This document shows positions 1 to 11,753 of a DNA stretch of 64,000 nt, in pieces; within the stretch, counting starts at the first letter, position 1; every line of letters begins with the position of its first letter. The notes beneath the pieces were generated by a model. It saw only the letters and a program-made list of their open reading frames with translations. It searched no databases and had not been told where the DNA came from. Origin of the DNA: Globisporangium splendens (taxonomy: Eukaryota; Oomycota; Peronosporomycetes; Pythiales; Pythiaceae); contig VFIW01000083.1 of the NCBI GenBank assembly GCA_006386115.1, positions 124,001 to 188,000 on the forward strand, in the 5' to 3' direction. Both the position numbers and the translations under genes were made by a program.

Positions 1-3000
1 TGGCTGACTACCCACACTGAAATGTGGTTGTGAAGCAATCGCACGCGCTGGTAAGCTGGCGTTTTCTCGACACATTTTTTCGAGGCCAAAATCTCAGTCA
101 CTACAAAGTAGCAGAAACAATACAGCCATGTAGGTAAATGCAGGTACTTGAAGTACGCAAAGTGTGGAAGGCCGAATACTGTTGATCGCACCTTTGACCT
201 TGCTGAACAAATAGTGCTGAAACAGAGTGATTTGTTGCGCGATAACGCTAGCGTCGATGTCCAATATCCTGCGGATTCATTCAACAAACAAGGGAGATCA
301 GAGACCAGCAGTACACGTATCGTTATGAGCACCACAAATACGTACCACGGTCGGCTTCCTCGATCGAACTGGAGCGATCGACTCACACCACGCGGTTGCC
401 ATGGCGTGATCGTATTAGCCGATGGTTCATACAGGACCGGATCGTTCTCCTCTGCTTTGACGACAAAAGACATCTTTGCATCTCCAGTCCACAACCCGGC
501 AACGGATAGGCGTCGGCGCGTACTCTGCGAAATGATCTCAATCCCCGTCGCCGACGCAAACAGGTCGTCGTCTAAAAACTTCAAGCTTGGGTCACTTTGC
601 TTCGCTGAGCACAGGAAATGTTTCAGCGACATGTAGTCGTCTTCGCAAAACGATAGAGTCTGGAACTCTTGCATGCGTTGCATCCGGCAAGCCTCCACAT
701 ATAATGGCAGCAGAGACGCACTGAGCCATTGCGCGCATTGCGGATCATCATCAATGGTGAATGGGAAAAGCTCCTCGCAAAATACGCTGATGTAGTCGCA
801 GGCTTCCATGTCTCTCTCCACCTTGTGTTTCAGGTTCTCCACTAGCCTGTTTAGGGCATGAAGCACCATTCGCCGAACGTAGAACCCTTTCACTGTACCC
901 TCGTGTCGTTTCAGCAGCTCCTACAAGCAGTCCATGTTAACAAAGCATGCAACAGCATCACGACGCATAAAACAAGCAATCTTACCCGAAGGATGTCGAC
1001 CATTTCTCGATAATATCCACCGTACTCGCAGTACCAGATCAACGCATCCACTTCATCCAAACGATAGCGGTCGGACTGCAACAGTAAGCTGGCAATTGAG
1101 TTGAACGTTCCAGCGACAATTTCTGTCGCCCCATCCCGTTCTTCGGTGACAATGTCTCCTGACACCACAGCCTCTCCGCTAACGCTCTTGCACCCTTCTA
1201 GCGACATCGGGATATCTTCTTGTTCATCATCATCTTCGTCTGTATCATCATCATCACCGTTCTCGTCATCATCATCTTGCTCTGTTGCGCTACTCGACAC
1301 GTCTGAAGGGCGATTCAGTACTGCCATCGAATTAGCCGTATCACCAAAAATGTCTCGAATCTCTCCCACAGCATTATCGCCCATTTTCTCCAGCATGTAG
1401 TCATAAATCTCGGGACCGCCATACAGAGCAGCGTAATGCAGAGGAAGCCGGTACAATGAACATACAGCTTCCTTGTCGGCGCCAATCTCCAAGAAGAAAT
1501 CAATCGTATCAACCACCGACGACTCATCAACGTGAGTGCTGCTGCTTCGGAGATCCGAGATGTGAGTCTTTTGCTTCGACACAGCCGTTCTCCCACTGGG
1601 TGTCAGTCCGTGTCCCTTTGCTACAGCCACCATCAAAGGTGTCAGTCCTTCATTTGTTCTTGTTTCAATGTCGCATCCTTTCTCCACCAGTATTTTACAA
1701 ATGTCTCTATGGGCAATTCCAGCAGCAAAGTGAAGTGCCGACTCGCCACGCAATGTATAGATGTCGACTTGGACCCCGTAGTCTAAAAGTGCTTCGACCA
1801 CCTCGTATCTTCCCTCTCGAGATGCCAGCGCCAGCGCGTTCATCCCGCTCTTCCAGTTTCTTGCATTCAGATCCAAGTGGCCATCCGCTTCAATCAACAC
1901 GTCGATACCGTGCAGACATCCTTTCTCTGCCAGGAGCATCAGTGGCGTGTTTCCGTAAATATCGACAGCTTCCAATTCTGCGCCATGGGCCAACAATTTC
2001 TTGATAATCATCACAATCTTGTCGGCTGGACGGAACGAACCGTTCGCATTGGCACCATTTCGCAATGTAGTTCCCGCAACAGCAGACGATGCAGAAAAAG
2101 CCGACGAGGCTGAAGAGAGAGTGCATGGCGCGCCGACCATGTGCAGCGCAGTTCGCCCATATTCTCCGATAGCCTTCACCTTCGCACCGTGCTGCAAGAT
2201 GTAGGACACCACATTGAAGTGGAGAGCACTCACTGCCACATGCAATGGAGTATTGCCTCCACACTCGTAAGCCACGTAGTTGACATCCGCCCCATTCGCA
2301 AGAAGCATCTGGACACTCATCACATCACCACGCTGGCACGCGTGAATAAGCGCAACATTCCACAACGATTTGTTCGATGTGAGAATCTTGAAGTAGCTGT
2401 TCCCAGGAATAAACGCCAACCGATGCGGATGCGTCGACTCTTTGAGCAGCGTCATGATATCTTGGAATGGCCACAGAACAACACTTTGCCCGTTGATTGT
2501 CACGAGCACGGACCCGCGCGTGATTGTGGAACCGACCGTCGAATAGCCATGCGACGAAACAGTCTGCACAATTGCACCGTACCGATACGTTGGCTCGACC
2601 TCAAACTCGAGAACCCGACGCCAGTCGCCATCAATCGAAAGCGTGATCTGGTCTTTGAAGATATCTTCCAACACTGCAGGAATGCTCACATTGCTGATAA
2701 AGTCGACTGCATGGTTCAAAATGCTCAGGGCAGCGCCATCGTCCAGTGATCCGCCGACAGCCCATGATCCGTTCAGCTCTGTGAGCAGCGTTTTCAGCGA
2801 AAGTAAATTCTCCAACCCACTGTTCGCAAGGACGTACGTGAAAATCGGAATGATGTCGTCGGTCTCGAGAGGTTCCGCATCAGCCACCATGTTGTGCTCT
2901 TCGCCAAACGTAGCTTGAATCGTGCTGACAGTGTTCATCAGTACATCATACTTTGAAGATGGAAGTGCGAGGTGGCCGATCTGCGCGAGTACTTTCGATG

Positions 3001-4814
3001 CTTTGCGCCATTCTTTCCATGAAATCTGATGCAGCGGAATGCTGTAGAACGTTTGATCTTTGCCCTGAAGCCAGCGCACTTTTCGGTTAATCGAAGAGTC
3101 ATCTTCCTGGAAAGCTCGACGCATGAACACGTAGATAGAGTCTTGCAGCGGTGTAAACAGCACTTCTTCTACATGGCGCGAGACCGCTGACCGAATATCA
3201 CTCAGCGCCACAGAAGGAAGCTGCCGCGCGCTCGATGATGAGTCCCCTTGCCTTGTTTCTTCCAGATGCTTCAATATCCGATTCGCATGATCTTTCATGA
3301 TCGAGTTGGTGAGCGAGGCGTGGAAATCCCGGAACTGACGTAATGCACTTGGGCTGCGGCATTCAAAGGACTTGACGAAACTCTTACACTTGACAGATTC
3401 GGGAGACTTGGACGTGTGCAGCAAGCGACGCAACTCAGCGACAATACGAATACTGCGATCATCCATCGCACCCGCAGTCATCCCACCAGGGTGAAGGCCA
3501 CCTGCAGCAGCCGTGCCAATAGCCGATGTAGCAAACTCTCCTGTACCTCCACACAAACTCTGCAAGTGGCAAACCCAGGCAGTCACGTCTTCGTCGCCGG
3601 TGCCCTGGCAAATAAACGACATGTCACCTCTCGCCACTTTAAAACAGTACGGTCGCTTGGACTCGTGCGGCTCCAAAAAACGAACGATCAGCGGCCCGTC
3701 TTGCAAATGCACCTCTCCTCGCAGCTTCGCAAAGTTTGTGCCTTTGTAGTACTGAAGCGTTGCCGAAAATTCCCCAGTGCTCGTATTCGTGCGCTTGACC
3801 AGCACGAAGAAACGGCGCTTCCACGTTTTCCTGTGTAAAAACAAACAAGGATAAAACCGTCAGCGAACCTCCACCATCCCTAGCTACACGTCATGCATCG
3901 TAAAGCACATACATGATGTCGGCCTGCTTGTACAGCCAGCCACTGCGGACCAGTTGTTTATCCACACTAATTGACGACGCTTTTCTCGAAATGAGCGATC
4001 CACTGCTTGAATTCGAGGTGAGCTCCGTCGGCTGCGACGACATGCGCAGCAACGTCTCGGGGTCAGGCACATGCGGTGACTTCTTCACTCTCGATTTTTT
4101 CCGCTTCGTCACCTTCCGAGACGATTCACGCCACGAAAACTTCCTCGAACCCATGGGTCGCTGCCGCATCGCTTTATCGAATGCCTGCGCATCTTCAATA
4201 GTCTGCAGCACGGGGACATAATCGTCTTCATTGAACTGGTCATCGTCGCCATCGTCGTCGTCGTCGTCGTCACTGTCCTCGCCGCCCACGATAATATCCT
4301 CGCCATCATCATCATCGTCGTCATCCCCGTCGAAATCCGAATGGAACGCGCCATCCCTCGTCGCCTCCAGCACAGGAATGTCGTCTTCTTTCTGTCCATT
4401 GCTCGTGATCGTGACGACAACGGGCTGCGGCGTCGACTTTTGCGGGGCCAGCGCGGGCATCGGGATCGCCGTCGGCGCCGTCGTGTAGACGCCGTTAGTG
4501 GTCACCATAGCGCCATTTTTCTGCGGACGCGCGTTGAAGTCGGGGATCTCGTCCATGAGGAACGCGCTGAAGCTCACATTCGCCGACGACGACGGCGTCA
4601 TCACGCCTCCGCCGTTCGTCTGCCTGCTGCTGTTCGCGCTACTCGTTCGGGAGCTCGCGCGCGCCATGCTCTTCGCGTCCAGAGGGATCGATGGCGAGCC
4701 GAGGCGCGAGTGCGTCTGCTGGTGTGTTTCTGGCTTTTGCTGGCCTCGTGGCAGCCCTGAGAGCGAGCGCGACCGCGTCAACGAGAGCGGTGTTGGGAGA
4801 CTCGCCGCGTGCAT
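1..4814 (-). CDS. Multidomain exchange factor PH-VPS9-PDZ-ankyrin-RasGEF (3' end cut by window edge)
   Basis: Likely exons, 5' to 3': 3913-4814, 986-3830, 346-920, about 150-268, and one reaching base 1. The first exon is low-complexity with two poly-Asp tracts and opens a PH domain (SGWLYKQADIM), which continues across the intron (KTWKRRFFVLVKR). A VPS9 domain, the Rab5-family GEF fold, lies near 2700-3400 (DDIIPIFTYVLANSGL near 2860). A PDZ-like module follows at about 2400-2630, then roughly eight ankyrin repeats at 1330-2400, then an acidic tract. The last exons encode a RasGEF catalytic domain (DIDASVIAQQITLFQHYLFS; HNHISVW near base 1). Introns begin GTATGT, GTAAGA and GTACGT. The protein probably acts at endosomal or plasma membranes on Rab5-like and Ras-like GTPases; this role is inferred from the domains. 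The start is uncertain: ATG 4814 is the longest option, and an in-frame ATG near 4667 (MARASS) is also plausible. Confidence 0.8.
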
Positions 4815-6979
4815 ACACGTCTGCGCGAGCGCTTCTATATGGACAGACGCAGAGGGAGGGATATCGCTCTCTCTCTCTCTCTCTCTCTGTCGCGTGGCCT
4901 TCCTCTCCGTGTATATGACGCAATGTATACGCGGACGCGCGGGGTTTCCCTTTGCTTCAGTTGGCGGAATGCGAACAATAGACGACTGACGGTACTGTAC
5001 CGCTGCTGTGTGTGTGTGTGTTTGTTCGCGCTCTCCTATTGGCGAGAAAGAGAAAAGAGAGAGAGAGAGAGAGAGAGACAGGTGAAAGAAAAAGGGGAAA
5101 GAAGAACAATTGCAGTTTGGCCTCTCTATTCATACGTAGCAGTGTAGATAGGAAGTGAAAGGCTATTAGGTTGGATGCGGAATGTAGTGTTTGCACTACT
5201 AGTCTCGGGTATATTGATGCGATCGTTTTCGACAAGGTACTTGAAAGAACAATGAGTGGAAATAGAGGGAGGTTTCTTTCTCGACACTGACGATAAAGGG
5301 AGGAGACTGCAAAGGTTGCGCGAAGGACGTGCACGAAACATAACGCTGTCTTTAAATACGGGCTGCATCCGTGATCACAAGACTCGTTTCCGTGAATAAA
5401 GTGGGTCAAACATTGAATGACCCGGAGAAACGAGCAACCCAACTGGTGGTTTCAGATCTTCGCAATGCGACGATCAGGAAGACGAGACGTAAACAGAAAG
5501 AAAGAATTCGTAACGGTTCAGTAGTTTGTCCATGACAAGTGGACGTTAGTCACCCATTACTGCACTCACCTCCAGCGTTGCATCGACGCAAATGAAAGGC
5601 TGCGCTAGCTTGTACACCACTACGACGACATATCTCTCAGGTTCCAATGATATCTGGCAACGATATTCCAATTTCTGAACGAAGACCCAACGATCACCAG
5701 CCAGCAATCCCCTCAGGATCCTCAACAGATTGCTCCAGTTCCGTAGTTGGATACTCCAACAAATTAAGGCTTCTTCAACTCATAACCGTGACGCATTTTG
5801 AATATTTTCTTTATCAACCACACCACACCACAGCGACGACATTTCGACAAAAAGATACTTCGAAGTGTGAGACTCGGGCACTGCTACAAAATGGACTCTC
5901 GATGTAAGAAGTGACGCAGTGCGGTGCACGACAAAATTTACGCATGTACCATGTGCTCTCTGTCAAACCCTCGCTTCTGGTTCGTGCGTCACGCCAACCA
6001 GTTGTATCTATGTCTAGAACAGGTTCAAAATTGCGATGGGTCAAATTACGAAAAATGCGTGCACATTTGTGAACTCCAACCTCGAGCGACGAACACTCCA
6101 GAGAGGTTATGAGACCTGAGACCGTCACAAACGGACTACCCAGGTGCTTCCAGCGTAATTAAGCACGAAGAATCGCATCTGTGTGTGGTTGTCCTACCGT
6201 GTATCCCCGCTTCTGATTCTTGCGTTATGAAACTTGCGTCACACCAGCCCAGCCAAAACGCTGTGCAAGCTGTCTTGAGACTGCAGAAATAGTGAACCGA
6301 CTGCCATCAGAATGCTGTGTGTTGATAGTATGCCGTGCATCGCTGGAACACACAGAGATTTATTTCTCACATGGGAAAAACTTGCTGGATTCACGAGCAC
6401 TTGAGATTTTCGCGATTGCACATGGCCGCGCTATCAAAGCACCAGAAACGTTGAGTCTGCACTTTATTTCCACGATGACAGATGCAATCCTAAAACATCC
6501 TCTTTGCAATCATTGATATTATAGCTTTGGCGTTGGTAACTCGTCTGTCTTCCACCAACCAGTGACGTGGCACCAGGTGCTCTTCGGCCGCAACCTCCCT
6601 TTACGTCGGCAATGAAAAAGAAAAAGACACTTTGAGGTTGCCCCCTTTAACAAATCGATATCGATTATTAGGCTGTTCGTATTCATGCGCTCGTGTGACA
6701 GACCCAGATGAAGGATTCGATATGCACCCATTCATTTATTGCCTGCTGACCGAGCGAGCGGCCAGACACGAACATACCATCTATATATTCAAAGGGTATC
6801 ACCCTTTCATCTCTCTCTCTTTCTGATAAAACTTTCTCGCTAGGTCCTTCTGCTGATGCAAATCTCGCTGATGGTGGAGTAAGTCTACGTCTTAAAGCGA
6901 ACGCTTAGAATGACTTCAGCGCCGTCGTAGCTGCTCCACAACCAACATAACAACGACGGTTAACTCTCAAAAGCATGCG
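4815..6979. other. Intergenic region with microsatellites
   Basis: No gene is supported here. The first 350 bases upstream of the exchange-factor gene hold three dinucleotide tracts: CT at about 4866-4888, GT at about 5007-5021 and GA at about 5056-5079. The rest (5443-6979) contains only short unrelated ORFs with no recognisable domain, no splice-linked chain of coding exons and no clear repeat. Confidence 0.6.
4866..5079. repeat. Cluster of CT, GT and GA dinucleotide repeats
   Basis: Three separate simple repeats sit within 215 bases, just upstream of the PH-VPS9-RasGEF gene: (CT)n near 4866-4888, (TG)n near 5007-5021 and (GA)n near 5056-5079. The flanking polypyrimidine/polypurine strands are continuous over short spans. 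They may lie in the promoter or 5' leader of that gene; no function is shown by the sequence. Confidence 0.8.
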
Positions 6980-8493
6980 TCAGTCAAAAACTATAGAATG
7001 CGAAAACCCACCAATGTCTACGATATCCGAGGACGCGTTGCTGGCGTAGTGCTGCGTCAGGTGGTCGAGCGCGAACTGTTGCACGCGCTCGTTCAGACCG
7101 GCATCGTCAGCCTCAGGCTTGTAGTTGCGGTGCGCGGCGATCGCCTTTGTGCACGCCAAGAGCCCGATGAAGCCACGAACGTTCTTGTGCTTGTTGATCT
7201 CGAGCGAGTGCGAGTAGTGCTTGCGCGCCACGCGTAGGTTGTCCAAACCGCCAATGGTCGAGTAGATCTATACGCATAAGCAAGTTAGAAATGAGCTGAT
7301 CGATCAATCCAATAGCGCTGGAAAAAAGACGACGGCGCCACGTACGTCAGCAAGGCGGCTGTGGAAGATCGCGTCCATAGGGTTCAGCAGAATGAGCTCT
7401 TCGTAGCAGAAGGCACCGTAACGGTACGCGCCAATCGATAAATACGTCTCCGCCAGCTCCAACCACTGCACACGCACAAAAAGTCAACAACCCGACCATC
7501 ATTCCCACGACATTTACTCAAATAACAAACGCACAGCAGCTTGGTCGGTCTGGAAGTTGCGCAGGTAGTCGTTGAGCGCGACGATCATGTCCTGAGTCTT
7601 CTTTTGCGCCTTGAGGATCGCGATCTTGCGCTTGCTCATCAGCGCATTCGCCGGGTTGCCCTTGAGCACTTCGTCGTAGATCTCCTCGGCCTTGGCGTAC
7701 TCGCCGCGTTGTTCCTATTTCGCAACATTCCAGCCAGGCAAGTTCATATTGATCGTAAGGATTCGATGGCACTCGAGCCAAACTAGTCAGCGATGCGTAC
7801 CAACTGCATGCCTTCGAGACGCGCCACACGCGAGCTCTTCGGGAATTGAGCCTTAAGCGGCTACATACACGGCCACACCAGATCATACAATGAACCACAT
7901 GCTCTGTTAGATATTCATCAAGCAGGGCAAATGCCTCAATGACAGCCTCCAGACAACCGCACCTTGAAGCACAACTGTGTTTTCACACAATCCGACACAG
8001 CAAGTCGCCAAATACGCAAAGAAGCACATGCCGTTGCCGTATGCATCACATAAATAGAGAACAAAATAACAATAATAAGTAAAAAATGGTCAAACGCATG
8101 CACAAACCAGCAAAGACGAGCAACAACACTTACGTCAGCGAGCTCGTCGTCATGCAGATCCAGCGCCGCGACAAACACCTGCTCATAGATCGCCCAGACT
8201 ACCAAGCACAGACACACATAAGTACCCATGAGCATCCGCATTAAACACACACTCCCTCTATACAAAAGTCCGCATATAGATAGAGCGCAACGACGTCATC
8301 ATCATCAACACCACGTACTGTCACTGCCGAGACGCCAGCTGTGGTTCTGCACGAGCAGCTTGCCGAACTTGGCGACCACGCGCGGCACGCGCAGCTTCTC
8401 CTTGCGCACGTACTGCAGCAGCTCCATGCACGCGTCGTAGCTGCGCGCGCGCTCGGCCAGCGCCACCTTGGTCTCCAGCTCCGCTGCTCCCAT
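6980..8493 (-). CDS. EMC2: ER membrane protein complex subunit 2 (TPR protein)
   Basis: Six exons: 8319-8493, 8134-8198, 7801-7860, 7535-7714, 7346-7465 and 6980-7267. Joined, they give 295 residues, close to human EMC2 (297). Introns start GTACGT, GTAAGT, GTACGC, GTGCGT and GTACGT, and phases agree throughout. Diagnostic matches to EMC2 include WAIYEQVFVAALD, FPKSSRVARLEGM, NPANALMSKRKIAILKAQ and GGLDNLRVARKHYSHSLEIN. EMC2 is a soluble tetratricopeptide scaffold on the cytosolic side of the ER membrane complex, which inserts tail-anchored and multipass proteins. The start ATG 8493 (MGAAELETKV) gives a normal-length N-terminus. EMC1, of the same complex, lies at 48715-51979 on the same strand. 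Confidence 0.9.
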
Positions 8494-8749
8494 TTCGCTC
8501 TTGTTCTACGTGTTGGAGTGTGGGAGAGCGGTACTTTAAGGGGGAAGATGAGGGGGTGCCTCTGTAAGCGCATAACAGGATGTCAGATCCCTCTACTAGC
8601 GCATATTGAGTCAATCAAAAGAAGGTAGGTGGAGCAACCTTTGTGCTGAATGAAAACAAGGTGTGTAGTACAATATATGCATCAAACAAGGTGCAATATG
8701 CAACCATGCACCAAAATAAGGCGCATCCTCCTTTGCAAGTAAAATGCAG

Positions 8750-9922
8750 TCAATCTTCTGTGACCTGCGTGAAGAGCACCTGCTCCACAAATCTCTTGTC
8801 CAGGTTATCGAACAAGCGCTTCCAGGTCTTGATCGTGCGCTCGTTCTTGTAGTTGACGCTCCACTCGATCACGCGCGCTCGTCGTGGGAAATCCGCGAAT
8901 CCGTACGCCTGACCCAAGCCACCTCCTCCACCATAACAGAGTTGGATTCCCTTTCGTCTCAAGCAGTAGTCGTTGACATGGTCGTGGCCAGCAAACGTGG
9001 CTTTCACTTCGTTCCTCTCCACAAGCGCCGAGAACAGCTCGGATGGGATATTCGACGATGAGACCCCTTCGTTCTTCTCACCATTGACCAAGTTCGCGTC
9101 AACAGAGGCGTCGTAATTGTACTCTTGGAGTGGGATGTGGAAGAACATGATTGCAGGATTGAGCGGTTCCTGCGAGTCTTTCTGTGCTGCCAAGGACAGT
9201 TCCCGATAATACGCGACCTGGCTTGGTTTGATCCAGTCGTAGAGTGTACTCACGTTTGGGTACGTTGATCTGTTTGGGTACCCGCCCGAGTCCAAGAAGT
9301 ACATCTGGAGCACAGAATCCCCCGCTTGACCCCACGCACCTGTAGCAGGAGCGCGCACATTCAATTGATAGTTCCCCACACCATCGACTGTCGTCGGACC
9401 ACGCTGCGTATACGACTTGCATTTCTCCATCACCATCTCAAGTATTTTCTCACGGGGAAACCCGTTTTCATCGTCGTGGTTGCCGAGGATGGCAGCGAAC
9501 GGGATCTTTCGGTCCTGGACACCCTGCGTCATCGCATCAATCGCCGCTTGATGGGTCTCCGATGAAAAAGTCTCAACGTTATCGCCTGAGAACACGACAA
9601 AGTCGGGTTGCTCCAGATCCAGTAGTGCATTCACAAACTTGGTCGTGAGCGCTTCGGTGCATGGTAAGCCGGCGTTTGCCAAGCTGGTAGGCGGATTCCT
9701 GCAAGGATGACTTTGGTTTCCCGTGAAATGCAGATCAGCGAGCTGCAGGATCTTGAACGAGAGCACCAACTGTCGGGTCTCGAGCACACCGCCACTGTTT
9801 TCGTGGACGCACTCGCGCGCAAGAAGAGGCGGCTTGAGCACATCGTCCGAGCTCACTGGAGCTACCAGCACGAGCAACGAGAGCAGCGCAAGTTGAACGA
9901 CAGCGCGTCTGAGACGCTGCAT
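8750..9922 (-). CDS. Secreted calcineurin-like metallophosphoesterase, Dcr2/PAP29 type (copy A)
   Basis: Single-exon gene of 390 residues. The start is placed at ATG 9922 because it opens a signal peptide (MQRLRRAVVQLALLSLLVLV); the frame stays open upstream, but that part has no homology to its paralogue at 10455-11753. Metal-ligand motifs appear in order: LADLHFTG (D-x-H), FSGDNVE, LGNHDDENG, FFHIPLQEY and AGHDHVNDYC. These are the signatures of the Dcr2/purple-acid-phosphatase-29 branch of calcineurin-like phosphoesterases. The enzyme is probably extracellular or vacuolar and hydrolyses phosphate esters; the substrate is unknown. It ends soon after the catalytic domain and lacks the hydrophobic tail of copy B. 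Confidence 0.85.
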   Translation of the reverse strand: MQRLRRAVVQLALLSLLVLVAPVSSDDVLKPPLLARECVHENSGGVLETRQLVLSFKILQLADLHFTGNQSHPCRNPPTSLANAGLPCTEALTTKFVNALLDLEQPDFVVFSGDNVETFSSETHQAAIDAMTQGVQDRKIPFAAILGNHDDENGFPREKILEMVMEKCKSYTQRGPTTVDGVGNYQLNVRAPATGAWGQAGDSVLQMYFLDSGGYPNRSTYPNVSTLYDWIKPSQVAYYRELSLAAQKDSQEPLNPAIMFFHIPLQEYNYDASVDANLVNGEKNEGVSSSNIPSELFSALVERNEVKATFAGHDHVNDYCLRRKGIQLCYGGGGGLGQAYGFADFPRRARVIEWSVNYKNERTIKTWKRLFDNLDKRFVEQVLFTQVTED

Positions 9923-9957
9923 CGTGGTATTCCACAGAATGATGAATGGCTGAGGAG

Positions 9958-10275
9958 TCAAGTTTGTACAATTAAGCCTCTGATCAATGCAGTGGAACAG
10001 TTGGTTACGAAACGAACGCCGCCTCCCAGGTCGCACGACGTTTGAAATAGGATCGTTGCACTGAGCAAAGCCTCTTGCTGAGACTTCTGCACGCATTGGG
10101 TCATCGCATCGATCGCATTTTGCTGGCGTTCTGCTGCGAACGTCTGCACATTGTCGCCTGTGGACACGACAAAGTCGGGTTTCTCCAAGTCCAGTAGCGC
10201 GTTCACAAACTTGGTCGTGAGCGCCTCGGTGCACGGCAGGTCCTTATCGGTAACTTGTGCTGAATATGAGAGCAA
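9958..10275 (-). pseudogene. Truncated metallophosphoesterase fragment between copies A and B
   Basis: An ORF of 105 codons in which about 60 (LPCTEALTTKFVNALLDLEK, then DFVVSTGDNVQTF) match both flanking phosphoesterase genes closely. After MTQCV the similarity stops abruptly and the tail is unrelated. The GDN motif remains, but the D-x-H, GNHD and GHDH metal sites are all missing, so it cannot be an active enzyme. It looks like the relic of an unequal crossover or incomplete tandem duplication. An unrecognised exon of copy A is possible, but copy A already has its own version of this segment. Confidence 0.75.
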
Positions 10276-10454
10276 GGCAGTAGTCGCTACTTGATCAGGA
10301 CGTTCGCTTTGCTTGGCTCAAACAGCGAAACTTCAGTACCTCCAACAACTGAACCAACTGCAACGCAACGATCTTGGCAAAAATATCGTGTTTATATACA
10401 TCATCAAGAGCATCGAGCATGTGCGAAAGCACTACAAAATCTCGCTCTCCTTCC

Positions 10455-11753
10455 TTACTCCAGCTGACTTGCTGCACCGAACGCGATGGAGAGCAGCACG
10501 AGAACCACGGCAGCCACATCCATCTTCACACTCAACGGAGCGCCGCTGGTCGTGCTGGTGCTGTTTCCCGACTGGCTCGTCACAGTGTCTTCGGACGAAC
10601 CAGCTCCTCCGGGAACCTGGGTGAACAGCGTTTCTTTCTCGTACTTCTCGTCCATCTCAGTGAACAACCGCTTCCAGCTCGTGATCGTGCGCTCGTTCTG
10701 CGCGTTCAAGCTCCACTCGATCACGCGCGCGCGACGAGAAAAGTTGGCGGCGCTGTACGCGAGACCGAAGCCGGTGCCGCCGCCGTAGCAGAGCTGGATG
10801 CCCTGGCGCTTGTGGCAGTACTCGTTGATGTGGTCGTGGCCGGCAAACGTGACTTTGACTTCGTCGCGGTCCACGAGCGCCGAGAACAAACTCGACTCGA
10901 TGTCGGACGACGACACGTTTTCGTTCTTCTCGCCGTTCGTCGTGCTCGCTTCGGCGGCCGTGTAGTCGTACTCTCGGAGCGGGATGTGGAAAAACATGAT
11001 CGCGGGGTCCGGACTCGTTCGCGACGCGTTCTGCTGCGCGGCCACGGAGAGGTTGTGGTAGTACTCGACCTGGTTGTCCTTGATCCAGTCGTACTTGGAC
11101 GTCACGTTCGGGTATCTCGTCGCGTTCGGGTACCCTCCAGAGTCGAGGAAGTACATCTGCAAGACAGGAGCACCAGCATTGCCCCAAGCGCCGTTGACGG
11201 GTGCCTCGACAGTCAAGAGGTAGTTCCCCACACCATCGATGGTGGTTGGGCCGCGCTGCGCGTACGAGTTGTTCTTTTGCAGGACGAGCTCCATGACTTC
11301 CTCGCGGGGGAACCCGTTCTCGTCGTCGTGGTTGCCAAGGATCACGGCGTACGGGATGCCGCGGGTCTCGACACCCTGCGTGAACGCGTCCACGGCGCTC
11401 TGGTGGTTCGAGACATTGAGTGTCTGGACGTTGTCCCCGGAGAAGACGACGAAGTCTGGCATCTCGGCGTCCAGCAGCGCGTTCATGAACTTGGTCGTGA
11501 GCGCCTCGGAGCACGGCGTGTCCTCCGGGGCGAGCGTCGTCGGCGCATTCAGGCACGGGAACGTCGGGTCGCCCGTGAAGTGCAAGTCGGCGAGCTGCAG
11601 GATCTTGTACGAGAGCGAGGCGCCGTCGCTGGAGGATTTGGCGACGAGCGCTGGCTTGGCCGCATTCTGCGCGAGTGGCGCCTGCTGGGATACAAGCAGG
11701 GCGAGCGCGCTCGTGAAGCCAAGTAGAACAGAGCAGCGCGTCATGGCGGACAA
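10455..11753 (-). CDS. Secreted calcineurin-like metallophosphoesterase, probably GPI-anchored (copy B)
   Basis: Single-exon gene of 432 residues, paralogue of 8750-9922 in direct orientation. It has a signal peptide (MTRCSVLLGFTSALALLVSQ when read from the second ATG, near 11744) and the full set of metal motifs: LADLHFTG, FSGDNVQ, LGNHDDENG, FFHIPLREY and AGHDHINEYC. Unlike copy A it continues into a Ser/Thr-rich stretch ending in a hydrophobic tail (AAVVLVLLSIAFGAASQLE) with no cytosolic residues, as expected of a GPI-attachment signal. The two enzymes may thus differ in location, one free and one on the cell surface; this is inference. Confidence 0.87.
   Translation of the reverse strand: MSAMTRCSVLLGFTSALALLVSQQAPLAQNAAKPALVAKSSSDGASLSYKILQLADLHFTGDPTFPCLNAPTTLAPEDTPCSEALTTKFMNALLDAEMPDFVVFSGDNVQTLNVSNHQSAVDAFTQGVETRGIPYAVILGNHDDENGFPREEVMELVLQKNNSYAQRGPTTIDGVGNYLLTVEAPVNGAWGNAGAPVLQMYFLDSGGYPNATRYPNVTSKYDWIKDNQVEYYHNLSVAAQQNASRTSPDPAIMFFHIPLREYDYTAAEASTTNGEKNENVSSSDIESSLFSALVDRDEVKVTFAGHDHINEYCHKRQGIQLCYGGGTGFGLAYSAANFSRRARVIEWSLNAQNERTITSWKRLFTEMDEKYEKETLFTQVPGGAGSSEDTVTSQSGNSTSTTSGAPLSVKMDVAAVVLVLLSIAFGAASQLE

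Noticed and set aside
148..636. Plus-strand ORF of 162 codons at the left edge
   Set aside because: The minus strand of the same bases continues the VPS9-RasGEF gene with proper splice sites and a RasGEF match.
10374..11726. Antisense ORF of 450 codons opposite phosphoesterase copy B
   Set aside because: No domain; the sense frame has all catalytic motifs.
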